64,000 nucleotides of DNA from CAWJMD01 sp963845675 (GTDB taxonomy: Bacteria > Actinomycetota > Actinomycetes > Actinomycetales > CAWJMD01). The stretch lies in contig CAWJSX010000001.1 of NCBI GenBank assembly GCA_963845675.1, positions 806,001-870,000 of the forward strand. Reading direction: 5' to 3'. Within the stretch, counting starts at the first letter, position 1. The number at the start of each line of letters is the position of its first letter. Below, one piece after another: positions 33,064-41,215 of this stretch. The notes beneath the pieces were generated by a model, which saw only the letters and a program-made list of their open reading frames with translations, was not told the DNA's origin and made no database searches. The translations under genes were made by a program, and so were the position numbers.

Positions 33064-34324
33064 GCTCTACGCGGACGGCGGGGGCACCCGCGACCAGGTG
33101 CTGCTGCTGCATCCTCTGCAGCTCAGCCGGTGGCTGGAGGAGGCCTGGGCCGGCGCACGGCTGGTGCCCGAGCTGCCGATCGGGTCGGCGTCGACGGACG
33201 CCCCGTTCCTCGGCGACGACGCCGTGATCGGTGCGCACGACCTGCCGACCCAGGTCCCCACGGCACTGCTGAGCCCCTCGGGCATCGTCCCGCCGGACAC
33301 CGAGCAGTGGACCCCCGTGCTCGGGCCGCCCACGACGGGCATCGGCCTGATGTGGCATCACCTCTCGTACGCCTACCTGATCGAGAGCACCGGTGTCTCG
33401 GAGATCTTCCTCGAAGTGGTCCGCCGCATGGTGGTCGGCGAGACGCTGGGCACCCTGTCGATCGAGAGCACGAGGTGGCTGCGTGCGACGGAGGAGCTCT
33501 TCTATCGTGACCCGCCGCTCTTCTCGATCGGCGGCATCGTCAGCGAGGCGCGTCCTCATGCCCGCGTCTCCCGCCGCAACGCCTACTGGCGGATGTTCGG
33601 GATGGACCTGCCACACCAGCCGCCGGCGTCGGTCGCGTCCGGCCAGCCATGGAAAGCGGACGTGGGACTCGGCGTGAACGCCGACTTCAGGACGAAGTGG
33701 GCCGAGCTGCTGCGGCAGGTGTGGATGGGACTTGTCAACAGCGAGAACACGTCCGGGACCAACCCGACGGACCCGTCCTACGTCTCGTTCCTCTGCCAGG
33801 CCATCCGCGACATGTTCAACAACCGCAGGCAGGGCGGCCTCCTGGCGAGGGAGGAGTTCGCGTACGTGACCATCCTCAGCTGGTTCCACCTGACCCTCGA
33901 GACGGACACACCCATCGTGGTCGACCTCAAGGCGGAGGCGACCAGCCCGGGAGACCGTCTGGCCAAGATCGCGCAGCGGGTCGGCATGACACCGGCAGCC
34001 CGCTCGCGCGAGATGTTCGAGCTGGCGGAGCCGATGTCGAGCGTGCTGCGCGCCATCGAGCTGGGGTCGTTCGACGACCCGATCGCAGCCTCGGCGCTCT
34101 TCGACGGGACTAGCGCGCTCGGGGTCGAGATGCGCAACGTCGTCAACCTGTGGCAGTCGGCGACCGGGGAACGCGTCAAGGACACCCCGGTGGACGTCGG
34201 GACCAAGCTGGGCTCGCAGCCCCTGCGCATCCCCACCCCGTCCCCCGGGACGGCGTCCGCCCCCGTCCCGGCGACCACCACCGCGTCGTCGATGGTGTCC
34301 GCCGGCAACGGCAGCCGTGCGTGA
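33044..34324 (+). CDS. Protein of unknown function, operon member
   Basis: 426 residues, alpha-helical, no signal peptide or membrane segment. Distinct elements are LLLHPLQLSRWLEEAWAG near the start, ARVSRRNAYWRMFGMDLPH near residue 175, and helices such as KWAELLRQVWMGLVNS and IRDMFNNRRQGGLLAREEFAYVTI. The tail (last 60 residues) is Thr/Pro/Ala-rich. The ATG follows GGAG. No catalytic motif stands out. Confidence 0.62.
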   Translation: MFLSLAKLYADGGGTRDQVLLLHPLQLSRWLEEAWAGARLVPELPIGSASTDAPFLGDDAVIGAHDLPTQVPTALLSPSGIVPPDTEQWTPVLGPPTTGIGLMWHHLSYAYLIESTGVSEIFLEVVRRMVVGETLGTLSIESTRWLRATEELFYRDPPLFSIGGIVSEARPHARVSRRNAYWRMFGMDLPHQPPASVASGQPWKADVGLGVNADFRTKWAELLRQVWMGLVNSENTSGTNPTDPSYVSFLCQAIRDMFNNRRQGGLLAREEFAYVTILSWFHLTLETDTPIVVDLKAEATSPGDRLAKIAQRVGMTPAARSREMFELAEPMSSVLRAIELGSFDDPIAASALFDGTSALGVEMRNVVNLWQSATGERVKDTPVDVGTKLGSQPLRIPTPSPGTASAPVPATTTASSMVSAGNGSRA

Positions 34325-34334
34325 GGAGATCGGG

Positions 34335-36326
34335 ATGAGCACCGTATGGAGGGACACGGAGGCCGAGTCGGCGCCCACGTCCTACGAGATGGGGGTCGAG
34401 TCACCGTTCGCGGAGCGGCAGGACGCGGACCCGGCGTACGCGGAGGACGAGCTCGGGGCCGGACCCGGCGCACTGCCGCTCGCGCACGAGTCGGAGGAGC
34501 AGCACGCCGTGCGCCGCGCGATCGCGGCCGGGACGCGTGACGTCGACGAGCTGACGCGGGTGGCCCTTGCTACCCACGAGGGTCAGGGCCCAGGCGACAG
34601 CCCCCTGCCCGGAACGGGTTCCGACGTCCTCACCGCGGAGTGGGAGACCCTGCGCGATTCACTCGTCAGGCCGCTGCTCACGGGCGAGGCGCCGGCGGCC
34701 GGCGGTGCTGAGCTGTGGCTTCCGAAGGCCGAGAGGGTGGCCAACGCCAAGTCGGGTGGGGGCAGCTACGTCGACTCGCCGTGGCGCTTCGTCTTCCACA
34801 CCGTCGAGGCGAAGCCGTCCGCCAGCGGGTTCCGTGCGATGGCCGCGCGACACGAGAACCCACCACACCTGTGGGCGATGCCGTCGGCCGACCTCCTCCT
34901 GCAGACCATCCCGCTGAACCGGTCCGCCTACGCGCTGGCGCGGCCAGGGAACCTGCAGACCAACCGGCTCCACGCCGTGCAGGTCGAGGTCTGGGGGTTC
35001 GCCGCCGAGATGGGCGACGTCCACCCCCAGGTGCTCGCCTGGTTGGCCGAACGGCTTCTCGCGCCGGTCGCACGCCTGGTGCCCATCAACCTCGGCTCGA
35101 CCCAGCCCGCGGGAGGACGCCACTGCATCGGGAAGGCCTCACGCTGCCGCATGACCCGCCAGGAGTGGTATGCCTTCAACGGTGTCTGCGGGCACCAGAA
35201 CGTCCCCGACAACGACCACTGGGATCCGGGCAAGCTCGATGTCGCCGTCATTGCGGCACGGGCCAGGGCGACCATGGGTAGCTCCGGAGCCGTCCGCCGG
35301 GAGGAGCCGGGATCGGCTCACGACGGCCCGGGGTTCGCTGCCGAACGGGATGAGGACGCCGCCGACTCGTGGTCCTCCGAGACCGGCAGCGAGCACGCCA
35401 TGGCCTACCGGCCGATGGCTGGTGAGGGCTCCTGGACGGAGCTGCCTGAGTTCACCCCCACGGCACCTCCGCTGTCTTCTCAGGCGCCGCCCGCATCAGT
35501 CGCTCCTCCGAGTCCCCCCGTGAGCCAGCCGGTCACCGTGACGAGGTTGTGCTGCATGCTCGAGGCGTCGTCGCTCAAGGGAGTGACCACGTACGGGGGC
35601 TTCGGTGTGGGACAGCCGGGCATCGTCTACACCGGCAAGGCCGGGTTCGTGGACCTGGGGCACCTGTGGCAGGTCGTGGAGGTGACGGCCTTCGCCTACC
35701 AGACCATCCATGCCGCCGGTGGAGCCTCTGGGACCACGATCAAGGTGTCCGAGGGTGAGGCTCGGCTCACCAGCGCTGCTCCTGCCGGGGAGTGGCTCGA
35801 CCTGGCTCGGAGCATCGCCGACGACGACGCGTTGGCGCACGAGATCCTCACGTATCCGATGACACGCACTCCCGGCGGACACAACTCGTCGTTCTCCCCC
35901 GAGGACCTGTCCTCCAACTACCTGGGCACCGTCGTGGCAGCGCGCGCGCTGACGGCAGGCGGCTCGTTCAAGTCTGAGGCCGAGAAGCAGCTGAAGGCTC
36001 TGCTCATCTCCCTGGATGCTCAGTCGGAGGCCGAGACCCGCAAGGCCTTCGGTCTGATCTCGCGCAGGTGGGTCGACACGAGCCTCTGGGGTGGGGTCGT
36101 CCGTCCCGGCTACCTGCGTCGGCGGAACTTCACCCGTACTCCCTGGAAGGCGGGGCACACCAGCGACGCCACGACGCCTTCGTTCGTCGTCGCGCCGTTC
36201 TCACTCACCAGCACGTACGACTTCACGCACCGGAGCGGGTTCACGCGGGCGCAGTTCGCCTCGAAGATCTCCGCCATCAGGACCCAGGCGCGCGCGGACT
36301 ACGGAGCCGACTACGACAAGCCGTGA
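34335..36326 (+). CDS. Fusion of an amidase_2/PGRP-like domain and a DUF4056-like domain
   Basis: 663 residues. The N-terminus has the motif ESPFAER (residues 22-28), like the S/T-P-F-A motifs of the 809-residue protein. Residues about 145-310 look like an N-acetylmuramoyl-L-alanine amidase/peptidoglycan recognition domain: FVFHTVEA with H155, and GHQNVPDNDHWDPGKLD with H287 and D297 at the zinc-ligand positions. A Pro-rich linker (about 375-400) leads to a second part with CCMLEAS, GIVYTGKAGFVDLGHLWQV and a long helical C-terminus, which resembles DUF4056. No signal peptide, so export would need another route or cell lysis. The ATG at 34335 follows GAGGAGATCGGG. Confidence 0.7.
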   Translation: MSTVWRDTEAESAPTSYEMGVESPFAERQDADPAYAEDELGAGPGALPLAHESEEQHAVRRAIAAGTRDVDELTRVALATHEGQGPGDSPLPGTGSDVLTAEWETLRDSLVRPLLTGEAPAAGGAELWLPKAERVANAKSGGGSYVDSPWRFVFHTVEAKPSASGFRAMAARHENPPHLWAMPSADLLLQTIPLNRSAYALARPGNLQTNRLHAVQVEVWGFAAEMGDVHPQVLAWLAERLLAPVARLVPINLGSTQPAGGRHCIGKASRCRMTRQEWYAFNGVCGHQNVPDNDHWDPGKLDVAVIAARARATMGSSGAVRREEPGSAHDGPGFAAERDEDAADSWSSETGSEHAMAYRPMAGEGSWTELPEFTPTAPPLSSQAPPASVAPPSPPVSQPVTVTRLCCMLEASSLKGVTTYGGFGVGQPGIVYTGKAGFVDLGHLWQVVEVTAFAYQTIHAAGGASGTTIKVSEGEARLTSAAPAGEWLDLARSIADDDALAHEILTYPMTRTPGGHNSSFSPEDLSSNYLGTVVAARALTAGGSFKSEAEKQLKALLISLDAQSEAETRKAFGLISRRWVDTSLWGGVVRPGYLRRRNFTRTPWKAGHTSDATTPSFVVAPFSLTSTYDFTHRSGFTRAQFASKISAIRTQARADYGADYDKP

Positions 36327-36341
36327 CCTGGGGCCCTGATC

Positions 36342-36347
36342 TACGGT
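36342..36347 (+). promoter_or_regulatory. -10 element for a leaderless start (TACGGT)
   Basis: TACGGT ends six bases before the ATG at 36354. It supports this ATG over the GTG at 36348 and separates this gene from the operon upstream. Confidence 0.58.
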
Positions 36348-36353
36348 GTGCGC

Positions 36354-36734
36354 ATGACGTGCAGGGTCTCCCACACCACGTTCGACTGCCGCGATGCCTA
36401 CTCGCTGGCCACGTGGTGGAAGCCGGTCCTCGGGTACACCGACCTCCCCGACGACCCCAACGAGCCGGGCGACGAGGAGTGCATGATCGTCGACCCGAGC
36501 AGCGGGCACCGTCTCCTCTTCATCGACGTGCCCGAGGACAAGCAGACGAAGAACAGGGTCCATCTCGACCTCAGGCCCACTGATCGGCTGCGCGACGAGG
36601 AGATCGCTCGCGTTCTGGGCCTGGGCGCCAGCGAGGTCGAGGACCGACGCAACACCGACGGCACGGGGTGGATGGTGCTCGCCGACCCGGAGGGCAACGA
36701 GTTCTGCATCCTCCGAAGCGACGCCGAGCTGTAG
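36354..36734 (+). CDS. VOC/glyoxalase-like domain protein
   Basis: 126 residues, two beta-alpha-beta-beta-beta units: VSHTTFDCRDAYSLATWWKPVLGY ... HRLLFIDVPEDKQTKNRVHLDL, then EIARVLGLGASEVEDRRNTDGTGWMVLADPEGNEFCIL. The metal-site positions (His in VSHTTF, His in VHLDL, Glu in NEFCIL) are kept. Members act as small-molecule lyases, dioxygenases or resistance proteins; which one is unknown. Its own leaderless promoter sits ahead. Confidence 0.87.
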   Translation: MTCRVSHTTFDCRDAYSLATWWKPVLGYTDLPDDPNEPGDEECMIVDPSSGHRLLFIDVPEDKQTKNRVHLDLRPTDRLRDEEIARVLGLGASEVEDRRNTDGTGWMVLADPEGNEFCILRSDAEL

Positions 36735-36767
36735 TGCGTGGCCGGACCTGCAGCAGGTCGTCCCGCG

Positions 36768-37661
36768 TCACTCGGGTGGACGGAACTCCTTGCGCGGATA
36801 CCCAGGCATCATGCGGATGTTCGTGATCGGCTCACCGGGCAGCCAGTCGTAGGCGTCGAGTCGCCAACGCGTCCGCTCCACCCAGTGCTTGACCCGCACC
36901 GGCAGGACGTAGCTGCCGCAGGCCTCGAGGATGCGACGCAGCTCGTCCTCGTCGTCCCCGGCGACGCTGAGCAGCAGATCGAGCTCTGCCCTCACCTGCG
37001 AGAACGCCGGCTCCTTGGTCGAGCTGCACACGTCCTGCATACCGTGCGCCGGGGCGTCGCGGTGCTGCCCGAACCAGGGACCGTAGAAGTGGCACAGGGC
37101 CGGGAAATGCGCTCGCACAGCGGTGTCCAGCGGCAGCTCCGGATAGGCGGTCCGCATGTAGACCTCACCTGTGTCAAGGTCACGGCGCACCACGACGACA
37201 GCCGCACTCGTGAGGTAGACCTCACCTCGCTCGACGTCCAGACGGCTACCCGCATCGGGCTCGGACGTCATCACCGTTCCGACGCGGTCCATCTCGGTGC
37301 TGAGGTCGGCGTAGAGGTGCAACGCCCGCCAGCCGAGCGACGCCGGTTCCGCCTGGAACTTCCTGACGAGCGGGTAGTGCGCGCGGATGACGAGAGCGCA
37401 GGCACGCTCGGCGGTCTCGCGGTCCAAGAAGGCCGAGGTCCGAGGGAGGGTCATGCCGTCGTCGTTGGGTCCGCGCGGCGGGATGACCGACGGGTCGGCG
37501 ATCGCCTCGCGGACGCGGGAGAGCGCGGCGCGGATGATCTGGCGGTAGCTCGACGGGGCCGTCCCAGATCGGGCCCCTCCAGCGAACCCGGCTGGCATGA
37601 CGTCCATCGCGAGCTGCTCGGTGACGGCCACCTCGATCATTCGCTCCAGCTCGTCGGCCAC
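36768..37661 (-). CDS. Protein resembling an RNase A-like CDI toxin domain
   Basis: 297 residues. The middle part, SAFLDRETAERACALVIRAH followed by VVVVRRDLDTGEVYMRTAYPEL, has the order of the bacterial RNase A-like (CdiA-CT) toxin fold: 'F.D...AE.a' and a late strand ending in 'TAYP'. The C-terminal 100 residues (SQVRAELDLLLSVAGDDEDELRRILEACG ... KHWVERTRWRLDAYDWLPGE) are of a different kind and may be an immunity-like or DUF part. It follows the broken RNase toxin locus on the same strand. The GTG start at 37661 lies 12 bases after the stop of the preceding frame. It could instead be an immunity protein mimicking the toxin. Confidence 0.5.
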   Translation of the reverse strand: MADELERMIEVAVTEQLAMDVMPAGFAGGARSGTAPSSYRQIIRAALSRVREAIADPSVIPPRGPNDDGMTLPRTSAFLDRETAERACALVIRAHYPLVRKFQAEPASLGWRALHLYADLSTEMDRVGTVMTSEPDAGSRLDVERGEVYLTSAAVVVVRRDLDTGEVYMRTAYPELPLDTAVRAHFPALCHFYGPWFGQHRDAPAHGMQDVCSSTKEPAFSQVRAELDLLLSVAGDDEDELRRILEACGSYVLPVRVKHWVERTRWRLDAYDWLPGEPITNIRMMPGYPRKEFRPPE

Positions 37662-37673
37662 GCCCTCGAGGCC

Positions 37674-39258
37674 TCACCATCGTCGATGCAGCTTCAGGAT
37701 CTGCTTGTCCATCAGGATGGCGTGATCCATCTCGCTGTTCTCGACCCCGTCGAAGTGACGCCCGAGCAGGGTCCTCACGCCTTCGTGCCGGGTCTGTCTC
37801 ATGGTGAGCTCCCTTCTTGCGCCAACCGGACTCAGCCGCGTCGTCAGAATGAACAGTTCGTCTCCGCTGACGCTTCAGCACGACCTCCACGTGGTTCGCC
37901 GGCTAGTGACTCACGTCGCCTGCTCCGTCCAGCGTCATCATGAGGCCGATGTCCTCGTCCCGGCCCAATCGACGATCCCATGGTCTGGCTTCCCCCGACT
38001 CCCACCACTCGCGCAGTCGCCGGCAGGTTCTCTTGGATGCCTGCGGTGATCGTCGCCTCCGCGGTCGCACGGTCGGTCCACACCGAGGCGCGTAGCCGGT
38101 CGGTTGCCCATGCTGCCGTCCGGCAGTGGGGTCCCCGTGCGCAGCCGGTACTCGAGGTACTCCTCGTCGACGTCGATGTGGCGGCTCATCGTGTGTCCCA
38201 GGCGGGCGTGCTCCGAGGCATCGAGGTCAACGCCGGCGACCAGCTCGTCCAGCGTCTGGGTCCTCGGACGAGGTGCCGAGAGGTCCTGCATCTGGCGGGC
38301 GAAGCGGATGCGGTCCTCGGGAGGGACCACCTTGCAGGTCGGCTTGGCCGCCCACAGCGCGAGGGCGATGGACAGGCCGATGCTGCCGGACGAGCTCGGC
38401 GGAGCACGAGCCTGCACCGTCGAGGCCGCGAACGAAGTCGGCGTCGACGTCCGTGCGGCCACCGTGCCTGAACGGCGAGAAGACGCCAGCCAGCAGCGCG
38501 AGGTCGGTCCCGACGCCCTCGCCCCACCGCCCATCGTCGTAGGCAGGTGCTCCGACCATCTCCTCGACGGTCCGGATCGGGTGCAGCAGCTGGTCCTTCA
38601 GGCCGAGCAGCAGTGCCTTGGCGACGTCGTCGAACGTGGACGGATGCTCGATCACGCTCTGCGCCAGTGCGAGTGGCTCGACGAGCATCTGCTGGGTCAT
38701 CGTCTCCGGGATGGCCCACAGCTGGTCACCGACCGACAGCACACCGTCGTCGAGGACTGCACTGACCCGACGCGACGCGGAGACGAGCTGTGCCTCCGCG
38801 TCCGCGAAGCGTCGCTCCCAGGTGGTCACCCGCTCACGGAGCGACTCGCGTTCAGCGACCAGCGCATCGTGGCGGGCCATCCCGACGAGCCCGGTGACGT
38901 CGATCCCGGCACGCACCGGGTCGGCCAGGGTGGCGTCGAGCTCTCCTAGTCGGCGGGCGTCCTCGCGCCATCGCACCACCACGACGGCGGCCTCGTCCGC
39001 GAAGTCGAGGATCGCCCGTGAGAGGTCGTGGGCGGCCTGGTGCAGGTCCGTGGCCTGGCGCGAGACGGCGGCGCGCCCGTCGAGGTACGCCTGGCTGGCC
39101 AAGCCGGACCACGCCGGCGCTGAGGCAGCAGCCAGATCGTCGAGGCACTCATCAGCGGCGATCGCCGCCCGACGCAGCAACAGGGCAGCGCCGTGCGCGG
39201 CCGCGGCGTCGACCTCGGGGATCGGGGCGCCGTAGGCGTCGGACAGGGCGACGCTCAC
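37674..39258 (-). pseudogene. WXG-like polymorphic toxin with RNase A-like C-terminus, multiply frameshifted
   Basis: Starts with GTG at 39258 overlapping the preceding stop. The first 270 residues are intact: a helical ESX/WXG-like N-terminus (APAWSGLASQAYLDGRAAV, DLHQAAHDLSRAILDFADEA) and a linker ending near 38430. Then fragments follow in other frames: HTMSRHIDVDEEYLEYRLRTG (38200-38130), DRATAEATITAGIQENLPA (38075-38010), HVEVVLKR (about 37885), GDELFILTTRLSP (about 37860-37820). In order these match an RNase A-like CDI toxin: His, 'F/T-D-R-A-T-A-E', 'VVLKR', 'ILTT'. At least three frameshifts separate them. A final 42-codon frame (37802-37674) may be its end or a separate small gene. 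The toxin should be inactive. Confidence 0.62.
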
Positions 39259-39578
39259 TGCGCGACCTGGTGGTCGGCCACGGCGTAGCCCTCCGCGGCG
39301 CGGGTCAGACGTCGGGCGGTGAGCTGGCCGTGGTGCCCGGCCAACAGCGCTGCGTGGGCAAGTGCTTCGATGGCGGCGCCGACGGTGCCGCGGACCTCGG
39401 CCGGGCACCACGCATGCAGGGTGTCGGCGGCGGCGAGGACGTGGGCTCGTGCCTCGAGAGCCGCCTCGGCTCCCCGGCCCATGCGCCCCGCGGCGGCTTG
39501 CAGCTCCGCGGGGTCGACTTCGTAGCGCACACGCGAGATCAAACCAACGCCAACATCACCGACGTGCTGGTTGTCCAC
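39255..39578 (-). CDS. Small WXG100-like protein
   Basis: Up to 107 residues, helical hairpin type: VDPAELQAAAGRMGRGAEAALEARAHVLAAADTLHAWCPAEVRG, then VGAAIEALAHAALLAGHHGQLTARRLTRAAEGYAVADHQVAQ. No strict W-x-G, but size, Ala-rich helices and position directly before a toxin with an ESX-like N-terminus (start/stop overlap GTGA) fit a type VII partner protein. The start is uncertain: GTG at 39578 or GTG at 39530. Confidence 0.6.
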   Translation of the reverse strand: MDNQHVGDVGVGLISRVRYEVDPAELQAAAGRMGRGAEAALEARAHVLAAADTLHAWCPAEVRGTVGAAIEALAHAALLAGHHGQLTARRLTRAAEGYAVADHQVAQ

Positions 39579-39599
39579 AGCCCTCTGGCTGCGACGTAC

Positions 39600-40312
39600 T
39601 CAGGGCCGGGGTTCGGCGACGAGCTCGTTGCGTCCGGCGAGGGCCTGCACCGTGATCGGGGCACTGGCGACCTGCGCCTGGCCGGGGATCGGCAGCCACG
39701 GACCTCCCGCGACCGAGTACTCCCCGGAGTAGTACGTCGTCATGGTGATCGCGAAGGAACCGCGCTCCCGGTACTCGTGCGTGTTGGTCAGCGCCGGGTA
39801 GGCAGCTCCGGGCGCACCGGTCGGGCCGAGGACGTAGCCGTCCCCGAAGTCCCACGCGTACCGCCGTGGCGTTGCACGCACCTGAACCGGATACGACAGC
39901 AGCGTCGTGTCGATCAGTGTCGGGCCAGCCTGGGTTGCGAAGACGTTCGTCGGCATCCCGACCAGCACGTAGCCACCTGGCGGTTCGACGACTGAGGTGC
40001 CAGCGGGCAACGGAAGTCGTTGGAAGTCGGCCAGAGTCATCGCCGGCAACGGCGCCGGGCGTCGCACCCGGCGTACCCGGCGTGTTGCAGCGTTCGGTGA
40101 CGAACTCCCAGCCGGGTTGGCCGACAGTGACAGTGACGGGAGCGCGGAAGATGAACACTCGGAAGTAGGGCGCAGGACAACCGAGGCGACTGACGGACAC
40201 ATGCGTGTCGACACCGGTGTTGGGCGTGTTCCCAGCGCAGGCTGGGTAGGCGATGTAGTGCATCGGCGCTGCTGACGGTTCCGGCGGGCGCCGCTTGCGA
40301 CCGCTTGTCTCA
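39600..40312 (-). pseudogene. PKD-domain secreted protein, frameshifted
   Basis: C-terminal part in one frame: LADFQRLPLPAGTSVVEPPGGY, RYAWDFGDGYVLGP (PKD signature W-D-F-G-D-G), TNTHEYRERGSFAITMTTYYSGEY, and a tail. The part before it, CAGNTPNTGVDTH and FRAPVTVTVGQPGWEF, is in another frame, with the switch near 40050. Further upstream (to about 40634) only coding-like scraps remain, so the signal peptide is lost or misread. PKD modules mediate contacts outside the cell. A related family is common in Nocardioidaceae. It belongs to the decayed toxin locus. Confidence 0.55.
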
Positions 40313-40729
40313 TGTTCGGCTATTGCTGCTCGTCAGTGAGCGCGAGGTCGACGCTGCCTCCAGTCAATCCGGAGCCGAAGTCCACGACCGGCGCCGCCAG
40401 GCACTCGCCCCGGCGGTGCGGGAAGCAGGACCAAGAGCGATGAACAGAAGCTCCGGCGATCAGAGCCCTCACGTGGCACCCACCTCCAAGCATCATCCAG
40501 CCGACCCGTCCTGCCAAGATGCGGCAGCCTCTTGCCAGACTGGACGTCGGTGTCTTCGCCGATCGCGACCGAAGTCCGTTGGCCGCCGCGAACCTCAGAC
40601 CGCTCGTTCCCGGTAGGTCACGTGATGACGTCACAACGCCGAGCCGAGGCGGAGGTGAGTCAACCGTGACTCAACGACGAGCGGGTCCTGACAGCGACCG
40701 AGCCGTCAGCGTTCAGGTTCTGATGAGGT

Positions 40730-41074
40730 CTACGAAGCTGCTCGCAGCCCGTCGCATTCGGCCCGGGAGAGTGCCTTGAGCGGAGCCGTATCCCCCGTCC
40801 GGTACCCGTAGTTCACCAACGCGAACCAGTGCCGTACGAACGCCGACGCCCCGGCGTCGGTCTCGACCTTCGCCTCGTCCGGCATCACGGGCAGCGCAAC
40901 GGTCTCGGTCGGAGTCGCCGTCTCACTCGGTGTCGACGAGGTCGACGAGGTCGACGAGGTCGACGAGGACGGCGCCGGCTCGCCCCCGCCACCGTCACAT
41001 CCGGCCAACGCCAGACCGGTCACCAGGCCCAGCGCCGCCACCCCCGCGGCCCCCAGCCGCCCCGTCGATCGCAC
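40730..41074 (-). CDS. Lipoprotein, DUF6318-like, C-terminally truncated
   Basis: 114 residues. The signal sequence ends in the lipobox LALAGC; then a Ser/Thr-rich linker encoded by tandem nine-base repeats (GTCGACGAG units at about 40933-40970 on the + strand). The rest, LPVMPDEAKVETDAGASAFVRHWFALVNYGYRTGDTAPLKALSRAEC, is the first part of a DUF6318 domain. Relatives go on for about 70 more residues, so it is cut short by a stop after ECDGLRAAS. GTG at 41074 chosen because it gives a normal signal peptide. Confidence 0.6.
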   Translation of the reverse strand: MRSTGRLGAAGVAALGLVTGLALAGCDGGGGEPAPSSSTSSTSSTSSTPSETATPTETVALPVMPDEAKVETDAGASAFVRHWFALVNYGYRTGDTAPLKALSRAECDGLRAAS

Positions 41075-41215
41075 GGTCGGAACGTACCCCAGCACCAGCG
41101 ACCTCAAACAGCGCTATCCACGGTCAGCGAGCAGGTACTGCAGCGTTGAACCACTCCGGTCCCGAGCGTCCCGAGCGTCCCAGACACCCCAGATGCCCCA
41201 GACAACCCAGATGGG

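Noticed and set aside
28405..36326. Contractile injection system or phage tail cluster
   Set aside because: No sheath, tube, baseplate or AAA-type loading gene was found; at most these are associated cargo or accessory proteins.
40933..40970. Tandem GTCGACGAG repeats, possible CRISPR or satellite
   Set aside because: The nine-base units encode the Ser/Thr linker of a lipoprotein; too short and without spacers.
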